A DNA stretch of 64,000 nucleotides from Nocardiopsis ganjiahuensis DSM 45031. GTDB lineage: Bacteria > Actinomycetota > Actinomycetes > Streptosporangiales > Streptosporangiaceae. Under the pieces are notes generated by a model. It was not told the DNA's origin. It did not search any database and saw only the letters and a list, made by a program, of their open reading frames with translations. Of this stretch, positions 17,883 through 26,189 are shown in pieces. The position numbers and the translations under genes are program-made. Position 1 is the first letter of the stretch; each line of letters opens with the position of its first letter. The stretch spans positions 88,182-152,181 of the forward strand of contig NZ_ANBA01000001.1 in the NCBI RefSeq assembly GCF_000341085.1, given 5' to 3'.

Positions 17883-19028
17883 ATGCGACGGCGTACCTTC
17901 CTGACCGGTGCCACCACCGTGGCCGGCCTGAGCGCGCTCGCCCCCGCGCTCCTGTCCTCCGCGACAGCCTCCGCCCGGACCATCGGGCAGACCTCCGCCC
18001 AGGCCTCCGGGGCCCGCACCGCGCCGAGAGTCCTCAGCGAGCGGGCGACCGCCACCGGTGCTCTCGTGCGCCCCGAACTCCGGTTCGACCTCGTCTCCGT
18101 CTCCCAGGCGCCCGAAGCGGTCGCCGAGGGTGCCGCCGTGCGCTTCGAGAGCGAGGAGGGAACCCTGGGCGCCTGGCAGGACCTGCACTTCCACACCGGC
18201 GGACCCGAGCACCTGCCGCCGTCGGCCTCGGCCGTGGTACGGGCTCCCCGGGGCGCGGTGGGTTACGAGGTGCGCGGCGCGGACGGCGCGGACCTGGCCG
18301 CCGTGAACCTGCACGACGGCGAGGAGCTGCGGTTCGGCGGCGAGGAGCGGGTGTCGATGTCGGCCGAGGACGAGGGGGTCACCACCCTCTCCGGCGGTTC
18401 CGTGCTGCGGCTGCGCACCCGCGCGGGCTGGGGCGCCGACGAGTCACTGCGCTTCGACGAGGACGGCAACGACCTGTGGCCCGCCGAGTTCCACGAGGTG
18501 CAGGCGCTGACCGTGCACCACACGGCGATGGCGACCTCCGGCGACCACGCCGCCGACGTCCGCGCGGTGTACCACCTGCACGCCGAGGAGCAGGCCTGGG
18601 GCGACATCGGCTACCACCTGCTGGTCGACCCCGAGGGTGTGGTCTACGAGGGCCGCCACTCGGGCGGCGGCGTCCCGGTCTTCCGCCGGCTGCCCCTGCC
18701 GGGGCGGGCCGAGTCGGTGACGGCCGGGCACGCCTTCGGGTTCAACCACGCCAACATCGGCGTGTGCCTGCTCGGTGACTTCACCGACGAACTCCCCACC
18801 CGGGCCGCGCAGGACTCGCTGGTGGACGTCCTGCGGGTGCTGTGCGCGCTGACCGGTGTGGACCCGGCCGAACGGATCGTGTACGTGAACCCGGCCACCG
18901 GTGCGCAGACCCCGCAGGAAGCGGTGGCCCGGCACCGGGACTGGCTCGACACCGAGTGCCCGGGCAACGCCTTCGCCGAGGTGTTCGACACGGCGATCCG
19001 CCAACGGGTCGTCGACGGTCTGCTCTGA
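17883..19028 (+). CDS. Tat-exported N-acetylmuramoyl-L-alanine amidase (PGRP/Amidase_2 type)
   Basis: A 381-residue secreted protein. A twin-arginine signal (MRRRTFLTGATTVAG, cleavage probably after SATASA) fixes the start. A beta-rich linker follows, then a PGRP-like domain from ~residue 180: GWGADESL, VHHTAM with the first Zn His, GDIGYHLLVDPEG, GRHSGG, and HRDWLDTECPG with the second His and the Cys ligand. It should cut the amide between MurNAc and L-Ala outside the membrane, in wall turnover. It is monocistronic. The overall layout matches actinobacterial PGRP-domain proteins. Confidence 0.88.
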   Translation: MRRRTFLTGATTVAGLSALAPALLSSATASARTIGQTSAQASGARTAPRVLSERATATGALVRPELRFDLVSVSQAPEAVAEGAAVRFESEEGTLGAWQDLHFHTGGPEHLPPSASAVVRAPRGAVGYEVRGADGADLAAVNLHDGEELRFGGEERVSMSAEDEGVTTLSGGSVLRLRTRAGWGADESLRFDEDGNDLWPAEFHEVQALTVHHTAMATSGDHAADVRAVYHLHAEEQAWGDIGYHLLVDPEGVVYEGRHSGGGVPVFRRLPLPGRAESVTAGHAFGFNHANIGVCLLGDFTDELPTRAAQDSLVDVLRVLCALTGVDPAERIVYVNPATGAQTPQEAVARHRDWLDTECPGNAFAEVFDTAIRQRVVDGLL

Positions 19029-19349
19029 GCCGGGCCCCGCCGCCCGGGGGCATCCTCCGGACGGGTGGTCCCTTTCCGGGCCGGTGGGACCTTCCGGACC
19101 GGCAGGCGTCCCCCGCTCGGGAGAGCTCGGGGAACGGCTCCGCCACCGCGGCCGACGGAGAGAAGTGCCACGGTCGGCGGGAGAACGCCTGGGCGGCGGG
19201 GCGGCGGTGACGGGGCTGCGGAGGTGTTCCGGCGCTCCCGCAGCCGACGGACGTGGGACGACCCGTTGTCGGACACGGCGGCGGGGCGCGTATCGTGATC
19301 GCACCCCGGCGCCGTACCAGCCGTTCGAAGCACAGAGGGAACACCCACG
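19029..19349. other. 320-bp intergenic region
   Basis: Promoter region of the GNAT gene, which has agaggga about 12 bases before its ATG. I see no other feature. Confidence 0.4.
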
Positions 19350-19925
19350 ATGACCCACGTCCAGAGCGCTCCGATCATGCCCGCGGTCATTCTGGAGACC
19401 GAGCGCCTGCGTCTGCGATCCCTGCTCGAACGCGACATCGACGACGTCCACACCTCGTGTGTGGACCCCGAGATCCAGCGGTGGATCCCGCTCCCCGCCC
19501 CCGGGAAGACCTACACCCGTGCGTCGGCCGAGGACTTCTGCCTGAACGTCGCCCCGGCCATCCGCACCGGGGGCGACGGCCAGCACTGGGCCGTGGTGGA
19601 GAAGGAGAGCGGCCGGTTCGCCGGTTCGGTGGCGCTGCTGCGCACGCAGTGGCCCGCCATGGTCACCGAGATCGGTTACTGGATCTCTCCGTGGGGCCGC
19701 GGAAAGGGGTACGCCGCCGAGGCGGTCGTGGCGGTCTCCCGCTGGGCCCTCGACCAGGGGTTCCAGCGGGTGGAGCTCAAGGCGGCCGTGGGCAACACGG
19801 GGTCGCGCAAGGTGGCCGAGGCCGCCGGGTTCGTCTCCGAGGGTGTCGAGCGCAACGCGATGCCGCTGCACGCGGGCCGTTCCGACCTGGCGGTGTACGG
19901 ACTCATCCCCGCCGACCTCGTCTGA
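19350..19925 (+). CDS. GNAT acetyltransferase, RimJ/RimL type
   Basis: A 191-residue GNAT. It opens with the RimL-like ILETERLRLRSLLERDIDDV. The acetyl-CoA pyrophosphate loop is GRGKGYAAEA (residues ~115-124), and the C-terminal beta-bulge region is VELKAAVGNTGSRKVAEAAGFV. Such enzymes acetylate protein N-termini or small amines. The target is unknown. It is convergent with the DUF6504 gene, 32 bp apart. Confidence 0.85.
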   Translation: MTHVQSAPIMPAVILETERLRLRSLLERDIDDVHTSCVDPEIQRWIPLPAPGKTYTRASAEDFCLNVAPAIRTGGDGQHWAVVEKESGRFAGSVALLRTQWPAMVTEIGYWISPWGRGKGYAAEAVVAVSRWALDQGFQRVELKAAVGNTGSRKVAEAAGFVSEGVERNAMPLHAGRSDLAVYGLIPADLV

Positions 19926-19957
19926 GGCACGGGGCAGCGGCTCCGGTGCGTGCGGGC

Positions 19958-20245
19958 TCAGCCCCAGACGCGGGAGAGCAGCCACTCTCCGGTCGTGGTG
20001 TCGTGGCGGAGCTCGTACACCCCCTGTGCGTAGGCCGATCCGGCCTCCACCCGCCAGTGTCTGCGCTCCGGCACCTGGGAACCCGAGCCGGGCGTCCAGT
20101 CCCTGCGCAGGGTGACCCAGTGGTCGATGATCCTCCGTATCCCGTACACCCTGCCGTTCCAGGTGAACCGGATCGGCCTCCCCTCGGCCTCGACCACCGC
20201 GACGTCCGCCCCGTAGTACCGCCCCACGACAGTTCCCCCCAGCAT
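19958..20245 (-). CDS. DUF6504 family protein, probably SOS-controlled
   Basis: A 95-residue protein beginning MLGGTVVGRYYGADV, with an Arg/Trp-rich middle (GRVYGIRRIIDHWVTLRRDW) and a WRVEA...YELRHD end, as in DUF6504. The start at 20245 has AGGAG nine bases upstream. The open frame continues further upstream but is not family-like. A near-consensus LexA box lies ~86 bp upstream. I recall DUF6504 genes beside the error-prone ImuB/DnaE2 polymerase genes in other actinobacteria, which would fit a DNA-damage role; this is from memory and unverified. No partner polymerase is in this window. Confidence 0.75.
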   Translation of the reverse strand: MLGGTVVGRYYGADVAVVEAEGRPIRFTWNGRVYGIRRIIDHWVTLRRDWTPGSGSQVPERRHWRVEAGSAYAQGVYELRHDTTTGEWLLSRVWG

Positions 20246-20330
20246 CGACCGACTCCTGTTACCTGGTGTCCGGCCTCGTACGAGGGCACGCCGCCGGAGG
20301 GCCCGCCCGTGGGGAAGTACGGCCAGGCAT

Positions 20331-20346
20331 TCGAACATGTATTCGA
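20331..20346. promoter_or_regulatory. LexA-like SOS box
   Basis: TCGAACATGTATTCGA matches the actinobacterial SOS box TCGAAC-N4-GTTCGA at 11 of 12 fixed bases. It lies 86 bp upstream of the DUF6504 gene on the minus strand and 425 bp from the kinase gene on the plus strand, so the DUF6504 gene is the likely target. Confidence 0.65.
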
Positions 20347-20770
20347 ATACTAGCGAAATCAGCGGTTCCGTGGAACTGTTTCCGCGTCTCGGCCATCCCC
20401 ACCTGTGACACCCGTCCGCCGCGGGAGCCGAACGGCCGACCGAGCCTGTGATCGTACGTCCGTTCATCCGCCCCTCGGCCCAGCGCGCCCACGGCGGCAT
20501 CGGTACGCTGGCCGCCCCCGGCCGGTCCGGATCCTCTTCGAGGGCTTCCGCCCGGACGAGACCCCCAACGCCTGCCCCGGGGCGCCGCTACCGCACCCCG
20601 CCCCCGCCCCGGCCACCGACCCGCACCGGCCCACGAACCCCGACCCAGAAACCCCAGTTCGGACCCGCTCCCCGCCCGGGACGGCCGAGTACAGCCAGAA
20701 CGCGTCGGCGTATCGACATCGGTACGCTGTTAGGCGCGAATCACACGATCCATACGAGGGACCCCCAACT
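20347..20770. other. Kinase upstream region
   Basis: About 420 bp upstream of the Ser/Thr kinase gene. A short sequence, catcggtacgctg, occurs twice (around 20499 and 20718). It may be promoter-related. No gene is convincing here, although the kinase frame is open throughout. Confidence 0.3.
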
Positions 20771-23044
20771 GTGACGTCCAACGGACACGAAAGCGGCAAA
20801 CCCCTGCGTGCGGGGGACCCGCGCGAACTCGACGGTTACCGCATCGTCAGTCGCCTGGGCCGCGGTGGTATGGGCACCGTCTACCTCGCCAGGGACGCCG
20901 CCGACCGCTCCGTGGCCGTCAAGCTGATCCATCCGGACCTGGCCGACGACGAGTCCTTCCGGCTGCGCTTCGCCCGTGAGGTCGCCTCCGCCCGCAGGGT
21001 CGCCCGCTTCTCCACCGCCGGGGTGATCGACGCCCGCCTGGAGGGCGAACCCCTCTTCATCGTCTCCGAGTACGTGCCCGGCCCCAATCTGGACGAGGCG
21101 GTCCGCGGCGGCGAGCCGATGCACGGTGGGACCCTGGAGGGCCTCGCGATGGGGGTGGCGGCGGCGCTCACCGCCATCCACGGTTCGGGGATCGTGCACC
21201 GCGACCTCAAACCCGCCAACGTCCTGCTCTCCCCGGTCGGCCCCAAGGTGATCGACTTCGGCATCGCCCGCGCCCTGGACGACGCGGGCGGCGCGGTCAC
21301 CCGTTCCAGCCAGCTCATGGGCACCCCCTCCTACATGGCTCCCGAGCTGATCCTGGGCGAGCAGGCCACGGCCGCGGCCGACATCTTCGCCTGGGGCTGC
21401 CTGGTGGCCTTCGCCGGGACCGGCAGAGCGCCCTTCGACGCGGCCACGGTGCCCGCGGTCCTGCACAACATCTCCTCGGCCGCACCCAAGCTGGAGGGGC
21501 TCGACCCGAACCTGCTGGACCTGGTCGGCGGTGCACTGGACAAGAAGCCGGAGAACCGCCCCACCTCCAAGCAGCTGCTGGCCCGGCTGACCGGCCAGGA
21601 GGACCCGGAGGAGTCGGACATCCGGCGCACGATCACCACCTCGTGGGCTCCGCCGAGCAGTCCCCCGGTCCCCGGGCGGGCGCCCGGAGACACCGACCCG
21701 GAGCTCGGGGAGCACGCCTCGGGCGGGGCCCCGACCCCGCCCGGGGGACGGCCGTCGGCGCCCTCCGGGCCCGCGGAGGCCCCGGCCCACCCCGTGTTCC
21801 CCCGGTCGACGCTGCAGCAGGCGCCCCCCACCCAGCAGATGCGGCCCCAGTCGGCGCAACCGGTGCCCCGGACCCAGCAGATGCAGGCACCCTGGCCGGG
21901 GCAGGCGAACCCGCAGGAGCCCTACCCCCACCCGAACTCCCCGCAGTCCGGCCCGCAGCAGGGCGGCCACGGCGCACCGAGCGGCGGCTACCCGCCGGTC
22001 GCCCAGTACCAGCAGCACCTCCATCCCCAGCCCGGACAGCCCTCTTACGGACAGGCGGAGCACGGCCCGCAGGGACAGGCCCCGTACGGCCACTCGCCGT
22101 CCCACGGGCAGCCCGCCCACCCCGCTCCCGACGGCCCGGGCGGCCCCGGCACTCCCAACGGCCCGGGCGGCCCGGGGCAGTACCCCGGGGCGCCGCGCGG
22201 CAAGGGCTCGGGCGGCCGCCGCAGGCTGGTGCTCATCGGCGGGGCGGCGGTCGCGGTCCTGCTGGTCGCCGGTGTGGGCGCCACCGTTGTGCTCTCCGGC
22301 GCGGACGCCCCGCCCGAGGAGACCACCAGCATCTACGTCACGGACTTCGCCAACGACGACGGCTGGTCCAGCCTCCGTTCCTTCGACCCCGACCGCCCCG
22401 AGGACACCGACGGGTACTGGGCACAGCAGAGCGCCCTGATGCTCCAGCTCGACCCGGCCATGAGCCCGTCCCGCGGCGAGGTCTCCCCCTACGACCGGGA
22501 GACCCCGGACCGCGTCCTCATCAGCACCGACATGGCCCCGCTGCAGGGCCCGGCCGAGAGCAGCCTCGGGGTGCGCTGCTGGGACCAGGAGGGCGAGGAG
22601 GAGCGCACCATGTACGAGGGACTGGTGCGCTTCGACGGCGAGCAGGCACAGATCCGCAGGGTGACGGAGGAGAGCGGGGACGCCCCGCTCGCCGAGACCA
22701 CGGACGTCAAGGGCTTCGAGACCTTCGACCTCTTCGCCGAGGACCCCGGGGTCGAGGGACTGCCCTACGACGTGAAGGTGGACGACCTGCTCACCAACAA
22801 CCTCCAGTTCTCCTGCGAGTACGTGGCCGAGGACGGCGACAAGCCCTACATGGACCTGCGCATGTGGGTCAACGGCGAGCTCGTGCTCTCCGCCACGGAC
22901 CCGCAGCCGCTGCCGGACGACAGCGAGCTCGACACCGAGGACCGGCGCCGGGTCGGCGTCGTCATGCGCTCCGGTGCGAGCACCGAGCCGGTCGCCTCCG
23001 TCTTCACGAACTACGCTCTGCACAGGATCGACGTCGACGGCTGA
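20771..23044 (+). CDS. Transmembrane Ser/Thr protein kinase (PknB-like)
   Basis: A 757-residue receptor-type kinase. Residues ~20-275 are the kinase domain with GRGGMGTVYLA, VAVKLIH, HRDLKPANVL, DFGIA and SYMAPEL, all catalytic residues intact. Residues ~290-480 are a Pro/Gln/Gly-rich linker. One transmembrane helix (LVLIGGAAVAVLLVAGVGATVVL, ~485-507) leads to a ~250-residue extracellular part without PASTA repeats. GTG at 20771 opens the family N-terminus. Ligand and targets are unknown. It is followed 60 bp later by the quinone oxidoreductase gene and may be co-transcribed with it. Confidence 0.87.
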   Translation: MTSNGHESGKPLRAGDPRELDGYRIVSRLGRGGMGTVYLARDAADRSVAVKLIHPDLADDESFRLRFAREVASARRVARFSTAGVIDARLEGEPLFIVSEYVPGPNLDEAVRGGEPMHGGTLEGLAMGVAAALTAIHGSGIVHRDLKPANVLLSPVGPKVIDFGIARALDDAGGAVTRSSQLMGTPSYMAPELILGEQATAAADIFAWGCLVAFAGTGRAPFDAATVPAVLHNISSAAPKLEGLDPNLLDLVGGALDKKPENRPTSKQLLARLTGQEDPEESDIRRTITTSWAPPSSPPVPGRAPGDTDPELGEHASGGAPTPPGGRPSAPSGPAEAPAHPVFPRSTLQQAPPTQQMRPQSAQPVPRTQQMQAPWPGQANPQEPYPHPNSPQSGPQQGGHGAPSGGYPPVAQYQQHLHPQPGQPSYGQAEHGPQGQAPYGHSPSHGQPAHPAPDGPGGPGTPNGPGGPGQYPGAPRGKGSGGRRRLVLIGGAAVAVLLVAGVGATVVLSGADAPPEETTSIYVTDFANDDGWSSLRSFDPDRPEDTDGYWAQQSALMLQLDPAMSPSRGEVSPYDRETPDRVLISTDMAPLQGPAESSLGVRCWDQEGEEERTMYEGLVRFDGEQAQIRRVTEESGDAPLAETTDVKGFETFDLFAEDPGVEGLPYDVKVDDLLTNNLQFSCEYVAEDGDKPYMDLRMWVNGELVLSATDPQPLPDDSELDTEDRRRVGVVMRSGASTEPVASVFTNYALHRIDVDG

Positions 23045-23104
23045 TGCCGCCGTGGGACCGCCCCTCCGGCACCGGCCCGGCGCCCAGCCACAACGAGGAG
23101 AACC

Positions 23105-24070
23105 ATGCGCGCGATCGTGATCGAGGAGTACGGCGGCCCCGAGGTCCTGGGACTGACCGAGGCCGAGGCCCCCGCCCCGGGCCCGGGTGAGGTGCTCGTG
23201 GACGTCGGGGCCCGAGGCGTCAACTTCATCGACGTCTACCAGCGCAGCGGTGTCTACCAGGTGCCCCTCCCCTACGTCCCCGGGGTGGAGGCCGCCGGCG
23301 TGGTCGCGGCCCTGGGTGAGGGCGTCACCGACCTGAGGGTGGGCCAGCGGGTCGGCTGGGCGATGGCTCCGGGCGCCTACGCCGACCAGGCCGTGGTCAA
23401 GGCGTCCCTGCTCGTGCCGGTGCCCGACGCCGTCACCACCGAGCAGGCGGCCGCGCTACTGCTCCAGGGGATGACCGCCCACTACCTCACCCACTCGGTG
23501 CACCCCGTGGCCGAGGGCGAGACCGTGCTGGTGCACGCCGCGGCCGGCGGTACCGGACTGCTCATCACCCAGCTGGCCAAGGCCCGCGGCGCACGGGTGA
23601 TCGGGACCGTCTCCACCGACGCCAAGGAGCGGATCGCCCGGGCGGCCGGAGCCGACGAGATCATCCGCTACACCGAGACCGAGGTCGCACCGGCGGTGCG
23701 CGAGCTGACCGGTGGCGAGGGCGTGGCGGCGGTCTACGACGGGGTCGGCCGGGACACCTTCGACGCCAGTCTGGACTCTCTGCGCCCGCGCGGGGTGCTG
23801 GCGCTGTTCGGCCAGTCCAGCGGGGCGGTGGAGCCCGTGGACCCGCAGCGGCTCAACAGCGCCGGTTCGGTGTACCTGACCCGGCCCTCGCTCGCCTACT
23901 TCGTGGCCGACCGCGCAGAGCTCCTGGGCCGCGCCGAGGACCTGTTCGGGCTGGTGGAGCGGGGCAGCCTGGACGTGCGGATCGGCGGCCGGTACGAGCT
24001 CGGCGAGGCCGGCCGGGCGCAGAGCGACCTCGCCTCGCGGGGCACCACCGGCAAGCTGCTCCTGGTCTGA
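23105..24070 (+). CDS. NADPH:quinone oxidoreductase, zinc-independent MDR family
   Basis: A 321-residue medium-chain reductase. The N-terminal GroES-like part begins MRAIVIEEYGGPEVL, and the Rossmann nucleotide motif is AAAGGTGLLITQLAK. The structural and catalytic Zn ligands of alcohol dehydrogenases are absent, as in quinone reductases (QorA type). It reduces quinones with NADPH in the cytosol. A clear gaggag ribosome site precedes the ATG. A long hairpin after the stop ends the unit. Confidence 0.88.
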   Translation: MRAIVIEEYGGPEVLGLTEAEAPAPGPGEVLVDVGARGVNFIDVYQRSGVYQVPLPYVPGVEAAGVVAALGEGVTDLRVGQRVGWAMAPGAYADQAVVKASLLVPVPDAVTTEQAAALLLQGMTAHYLTHSVHPVAEGETVLVHAAAGGTGLLITQLAKARGARVIGTVSTDAKERIARAAGADEIIRYTETEVAPAVRELTGGEGVAAVYDGVGRDTFDASLDSLRPRGVLALFGQSSGAVEPVDPQRLNSAGSVYLTRPSLAYFVADRAELLGRAEDLFGLVERGSLDVRIGGRYELGEAGRAQSDLASRGTTGKLLLV

Positions 24071-24166
24071 ACCGCTCCGGCGCACGCTGGAGCACCCGGT
24101 GCGCGACGGAGCACTCCGACGCGCACCGCGGCGCTCCGGCACGCGCTGGAGGGGTGCGGCGCACGG

Positions 24167-24216
24167 GACGGCGGCGGTGGCGGTTCCCCTCCCGGGGTCC
24201 CGCCACCGCCGCCGTC
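24167..24216. terminator. 17-bp hairpin between convergent genes
   Basis: The arm at 24167-24183 (GACGGCGGCGGTGGCGG) is perfectly complementary to 24200-24216, and the 16-base loop holds a smaller dyad. It lies between the convergent quinone reductase and SPFH genes and can serve both. Confidence 0.75.
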
Positions 24217-24319
24217 GTCGTCGTTTCCCGCGGGTTCCGTCCGCTGCCGACCGGTCCCGCACGTCGCCGGGCGTTCCCGTCCACTGCCGACGGTGCCCCG
24301 GGTCAGCGGGTGCGTACGG

Positions 24320-25411
24320 TCACTCGGACTCGTCGCGCGGCTCCGGGGTCGTGCCCATGCGGGCGCCGGCCTTGCGGACGTCGTCCCGGGCGTCGGCGAC
24401 CGCGCGTTCGGCCGCCTCGGCCGCGTCCGCCGCGGCCTGGGCCGAGGCGGAGGTCTGCGCCGGGTCGGGCCCGGTGATCTGCGCCGGCCCGTCCGTGGAC
24501 TCGGCATCCGCCTGTTCCTTGGTGGTGGAGGGCGCGCTGCGGGCGGCGTCACCGGCGAAGGCGTGGCTCACGTTCTTGACCGCCTCGGTCAGCTCACCCG
24601 GGATCACCCAGAAGGTGTTGCCCTCGCCCTCGGCCAGGCTCGGCAGCGTCTCCAGGTACTTGTAGGCGAGCAGCTTGGCGTCGGCGTTGTTGGCGTGCAC
24701 CGCCTGGAAGACGCGTTCGATCGCCTTGGCCTCACCGTCGGCCCGCAGGATCGCCGCCTGCTGGTCACCCTGGGCCTCCAGGATGGCCTGCTGACGGGCA
24801 CCTTCGGCCTTGAGGATGCGCGACTGCCGCTCACCTTCGGCGTGCAGGATGGCCGCGCGCTTGTCGCGGTCGGCCCGCATCTGCTTCTCCATCGCCTCCT
24901 TGATGGTGGGAGGCGGGTCGATCGCCTTGATCTCGACCCGGTTGATGCGAATGCCCCACTTGCCGGTGGTCTCGTCCAGGACCCCGCGCAGCCGGGTGTT
25001 GATCTCCTCGCGCGAGGTGAGGGTCTTCTCCAGGTCCATGGAACCGATGACGTTGCGCAGCGTGGTGACGGTGAGCTGGTCTATGGCCTGGATGTAGTTG
25101 GCGACCTCGTAGGCGGCGGCCTTGGGCTGGGTCACCTGGTAGTAGAGGACGGTGTCTATGTTGACCACGAGGTTGTCCTCGGTGATCACCGGTTGCGGGC
25201 GGGAGGTGAAGACCTGCTCACGCAGGTCGAACTTGGTGTTGACCCGGTCCACGCCCGGGATGATGAAGTTCAGTCCCGGGTCGAGGGTGCGGATGTAGCG
25301 TCCGAAGCGCTCGATGTTGTATGCCCGTGCCTGCGGGACGATCCGGATCGCCGCCAACGCGACGGCGACGAGGAGCACGGCGAGAATGATGAGCGGTATG
25401 GCAGATTCCAT
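24320..25411 (-). CDS. SPFH/stomatin-prohibitin family membrane protein
   Basis: A 363-residue protein with one N-terminal transmembrane helix (~residues 4-24), then the SPFH domain (RAYNIERFGRYIRTLDPGLNFIIPGVD). A long Ala/Glu/Arg-rich coiled coil (RAAILHAEGERQSRILKAEG region) and a disordered Ala/Ser/Pro tail follow. These proteins form large membrane-tethered oligomers linked to protein quality control. The neighbouring NfeD gene is the family's classic partner. ATG at 25411 is preceded by AGGTG; a GTG three codons earlier is also possible. Confidence 0.9.
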   Translation of the reverse strand: MESAIPLIILAVLLVAVALAAIRIVPQARAYNIERFGRYIRTLDPGLNFIIPGVDRVNTKFDLREQVFTSRPQPVITEDNLVVNIDTVLYYQVTQPKAAAYEVANYIQAIDQLTVTTLRNVIGSMDLEKTLTSREEINTRLRGVLDETTGKWGIRINRVEIKAIDPPPTIKEAMEKQMRADRDKRAAILHAEGERQSRILKAEGARQQAILEAQGDQQAAILRADGEAKAIERVFQAVHANNADAKLLAYKYLETLPSLAEGEGNTFWVIPGELTEAVKNVSHAFAGDAARSAPSTTKEQADAESTDGPAQITGPDPAQTSASAQAAADAAEAAERAVADARDDVRKAGARMGTTPEPRDESE

Positions 25412-25494
25412 GTTCTGCACCTGTACCTAGGTCTGGGGCTTGCGGCTGGGGATACGGCTGTGTTCCCGGCCGTGCGGCGATGCGGCCGCGCGGC

Positions 25495-25968
25495 TCAGTT
25501 CTGTTCCGGGTGGTTCTGTTCGGGCAGTTCGGGCAGCGCCTCACGCGGGTAGACCACGGCGGTCGCCCCGTCGATCTCCATGACGTCGACGTGCGCACCC
25601 ACCGGGATCACCAGGTCCTCGTCGATACAGCGTGCCGACCACTCCTCTCCTTGGAGTTTGATTCTTCCGTTGTCGGCGTCGACCACCTGGAGGACGACAC
25701 CGGAGCGGCCGACCAGGGCCGCCGTTCCGGAACGGACGTCCGGACCGCGCTTGAGCTGGCGGTCCATGATCGGTTTGACCAGGACGAGTCCGGCGGCGGA
25801 CGCGGCGGCGAAGCCGATGATCTGCACGGCCACCGGAAGTCCGATGGCGCCGAGGAGCGCGGCGACCAGTGCGGCGGCCGCCAGAAGCCCCAGGACGAAG
25901 GTCAGCGTGAAGAACTCGGCGACCCCGAGGGCGGCCGCGAGAATGATCCAGATCAGCCAGACAGGCAT
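25495..25968 (-). CDS. NfeD family protein
   Basis: A 157-residue NfeD1b-type protein, with hydrophobic N-terminal helices over residues ~3-70 followed by an OB-fold domain (GTAALVGRSGVVLQVVD through VPVGAHVDVMEIDG). NfeD proteins pair with SPFH proteins, and the SPFH gene follows 83 bp downstream on the same strand. No protease domain is fused. The start is set by the family N-terminus MPVWLIWIIL, with AGGA close before it. Confidence 0.88.
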   Translation of the reverse strand: MPVWLIWIILAAALGVAEFFTLTFVLGLLAAAALVAALLGAIGLPVAVQIIGFAAASAAGLVLVKPIMDRQLKRGPDVRSGTAALVGRSGVVLQVVDADNGRIKLQGEEWSARCIDEDLVIPVGAHVDVMEIDGATAVVYPREALPELPEQNHPEQN

Positions 25969-26062
25969 TTTCCTGTGGCCCTCCCCGCTGTGGTTTCGGG
26001 TAGTCCTTAAGCTACCCACACAAACCCGGCCCACCACAAGATCCCCGTAACGGATGCACGAT

Positions 26063-26105
26063 CGCGGCCCGCGGCGCTCCCGTCGCCGGGGCACCGCGGG
26101 CCGCG
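26063..26105 (-). terminator. 12-bp hairpin downstream of the acylase gene
   Basis: CGCGGCCCGCGG (26063-26074) is perfectly complementary to 26094-26105. It lies 85 bp past the penicillin-acylase stop codon and upstream of nfeD. Confidence 0.6.
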
Positions 26106-26189
26106 TCCGTCACGTCCGAGGGCGTACCCGCCGGGGCCGGGGAGAGTCCTCCCGCCCGGCCCGGGGGTTCCCTGCCTCCGGCAGAGGCG

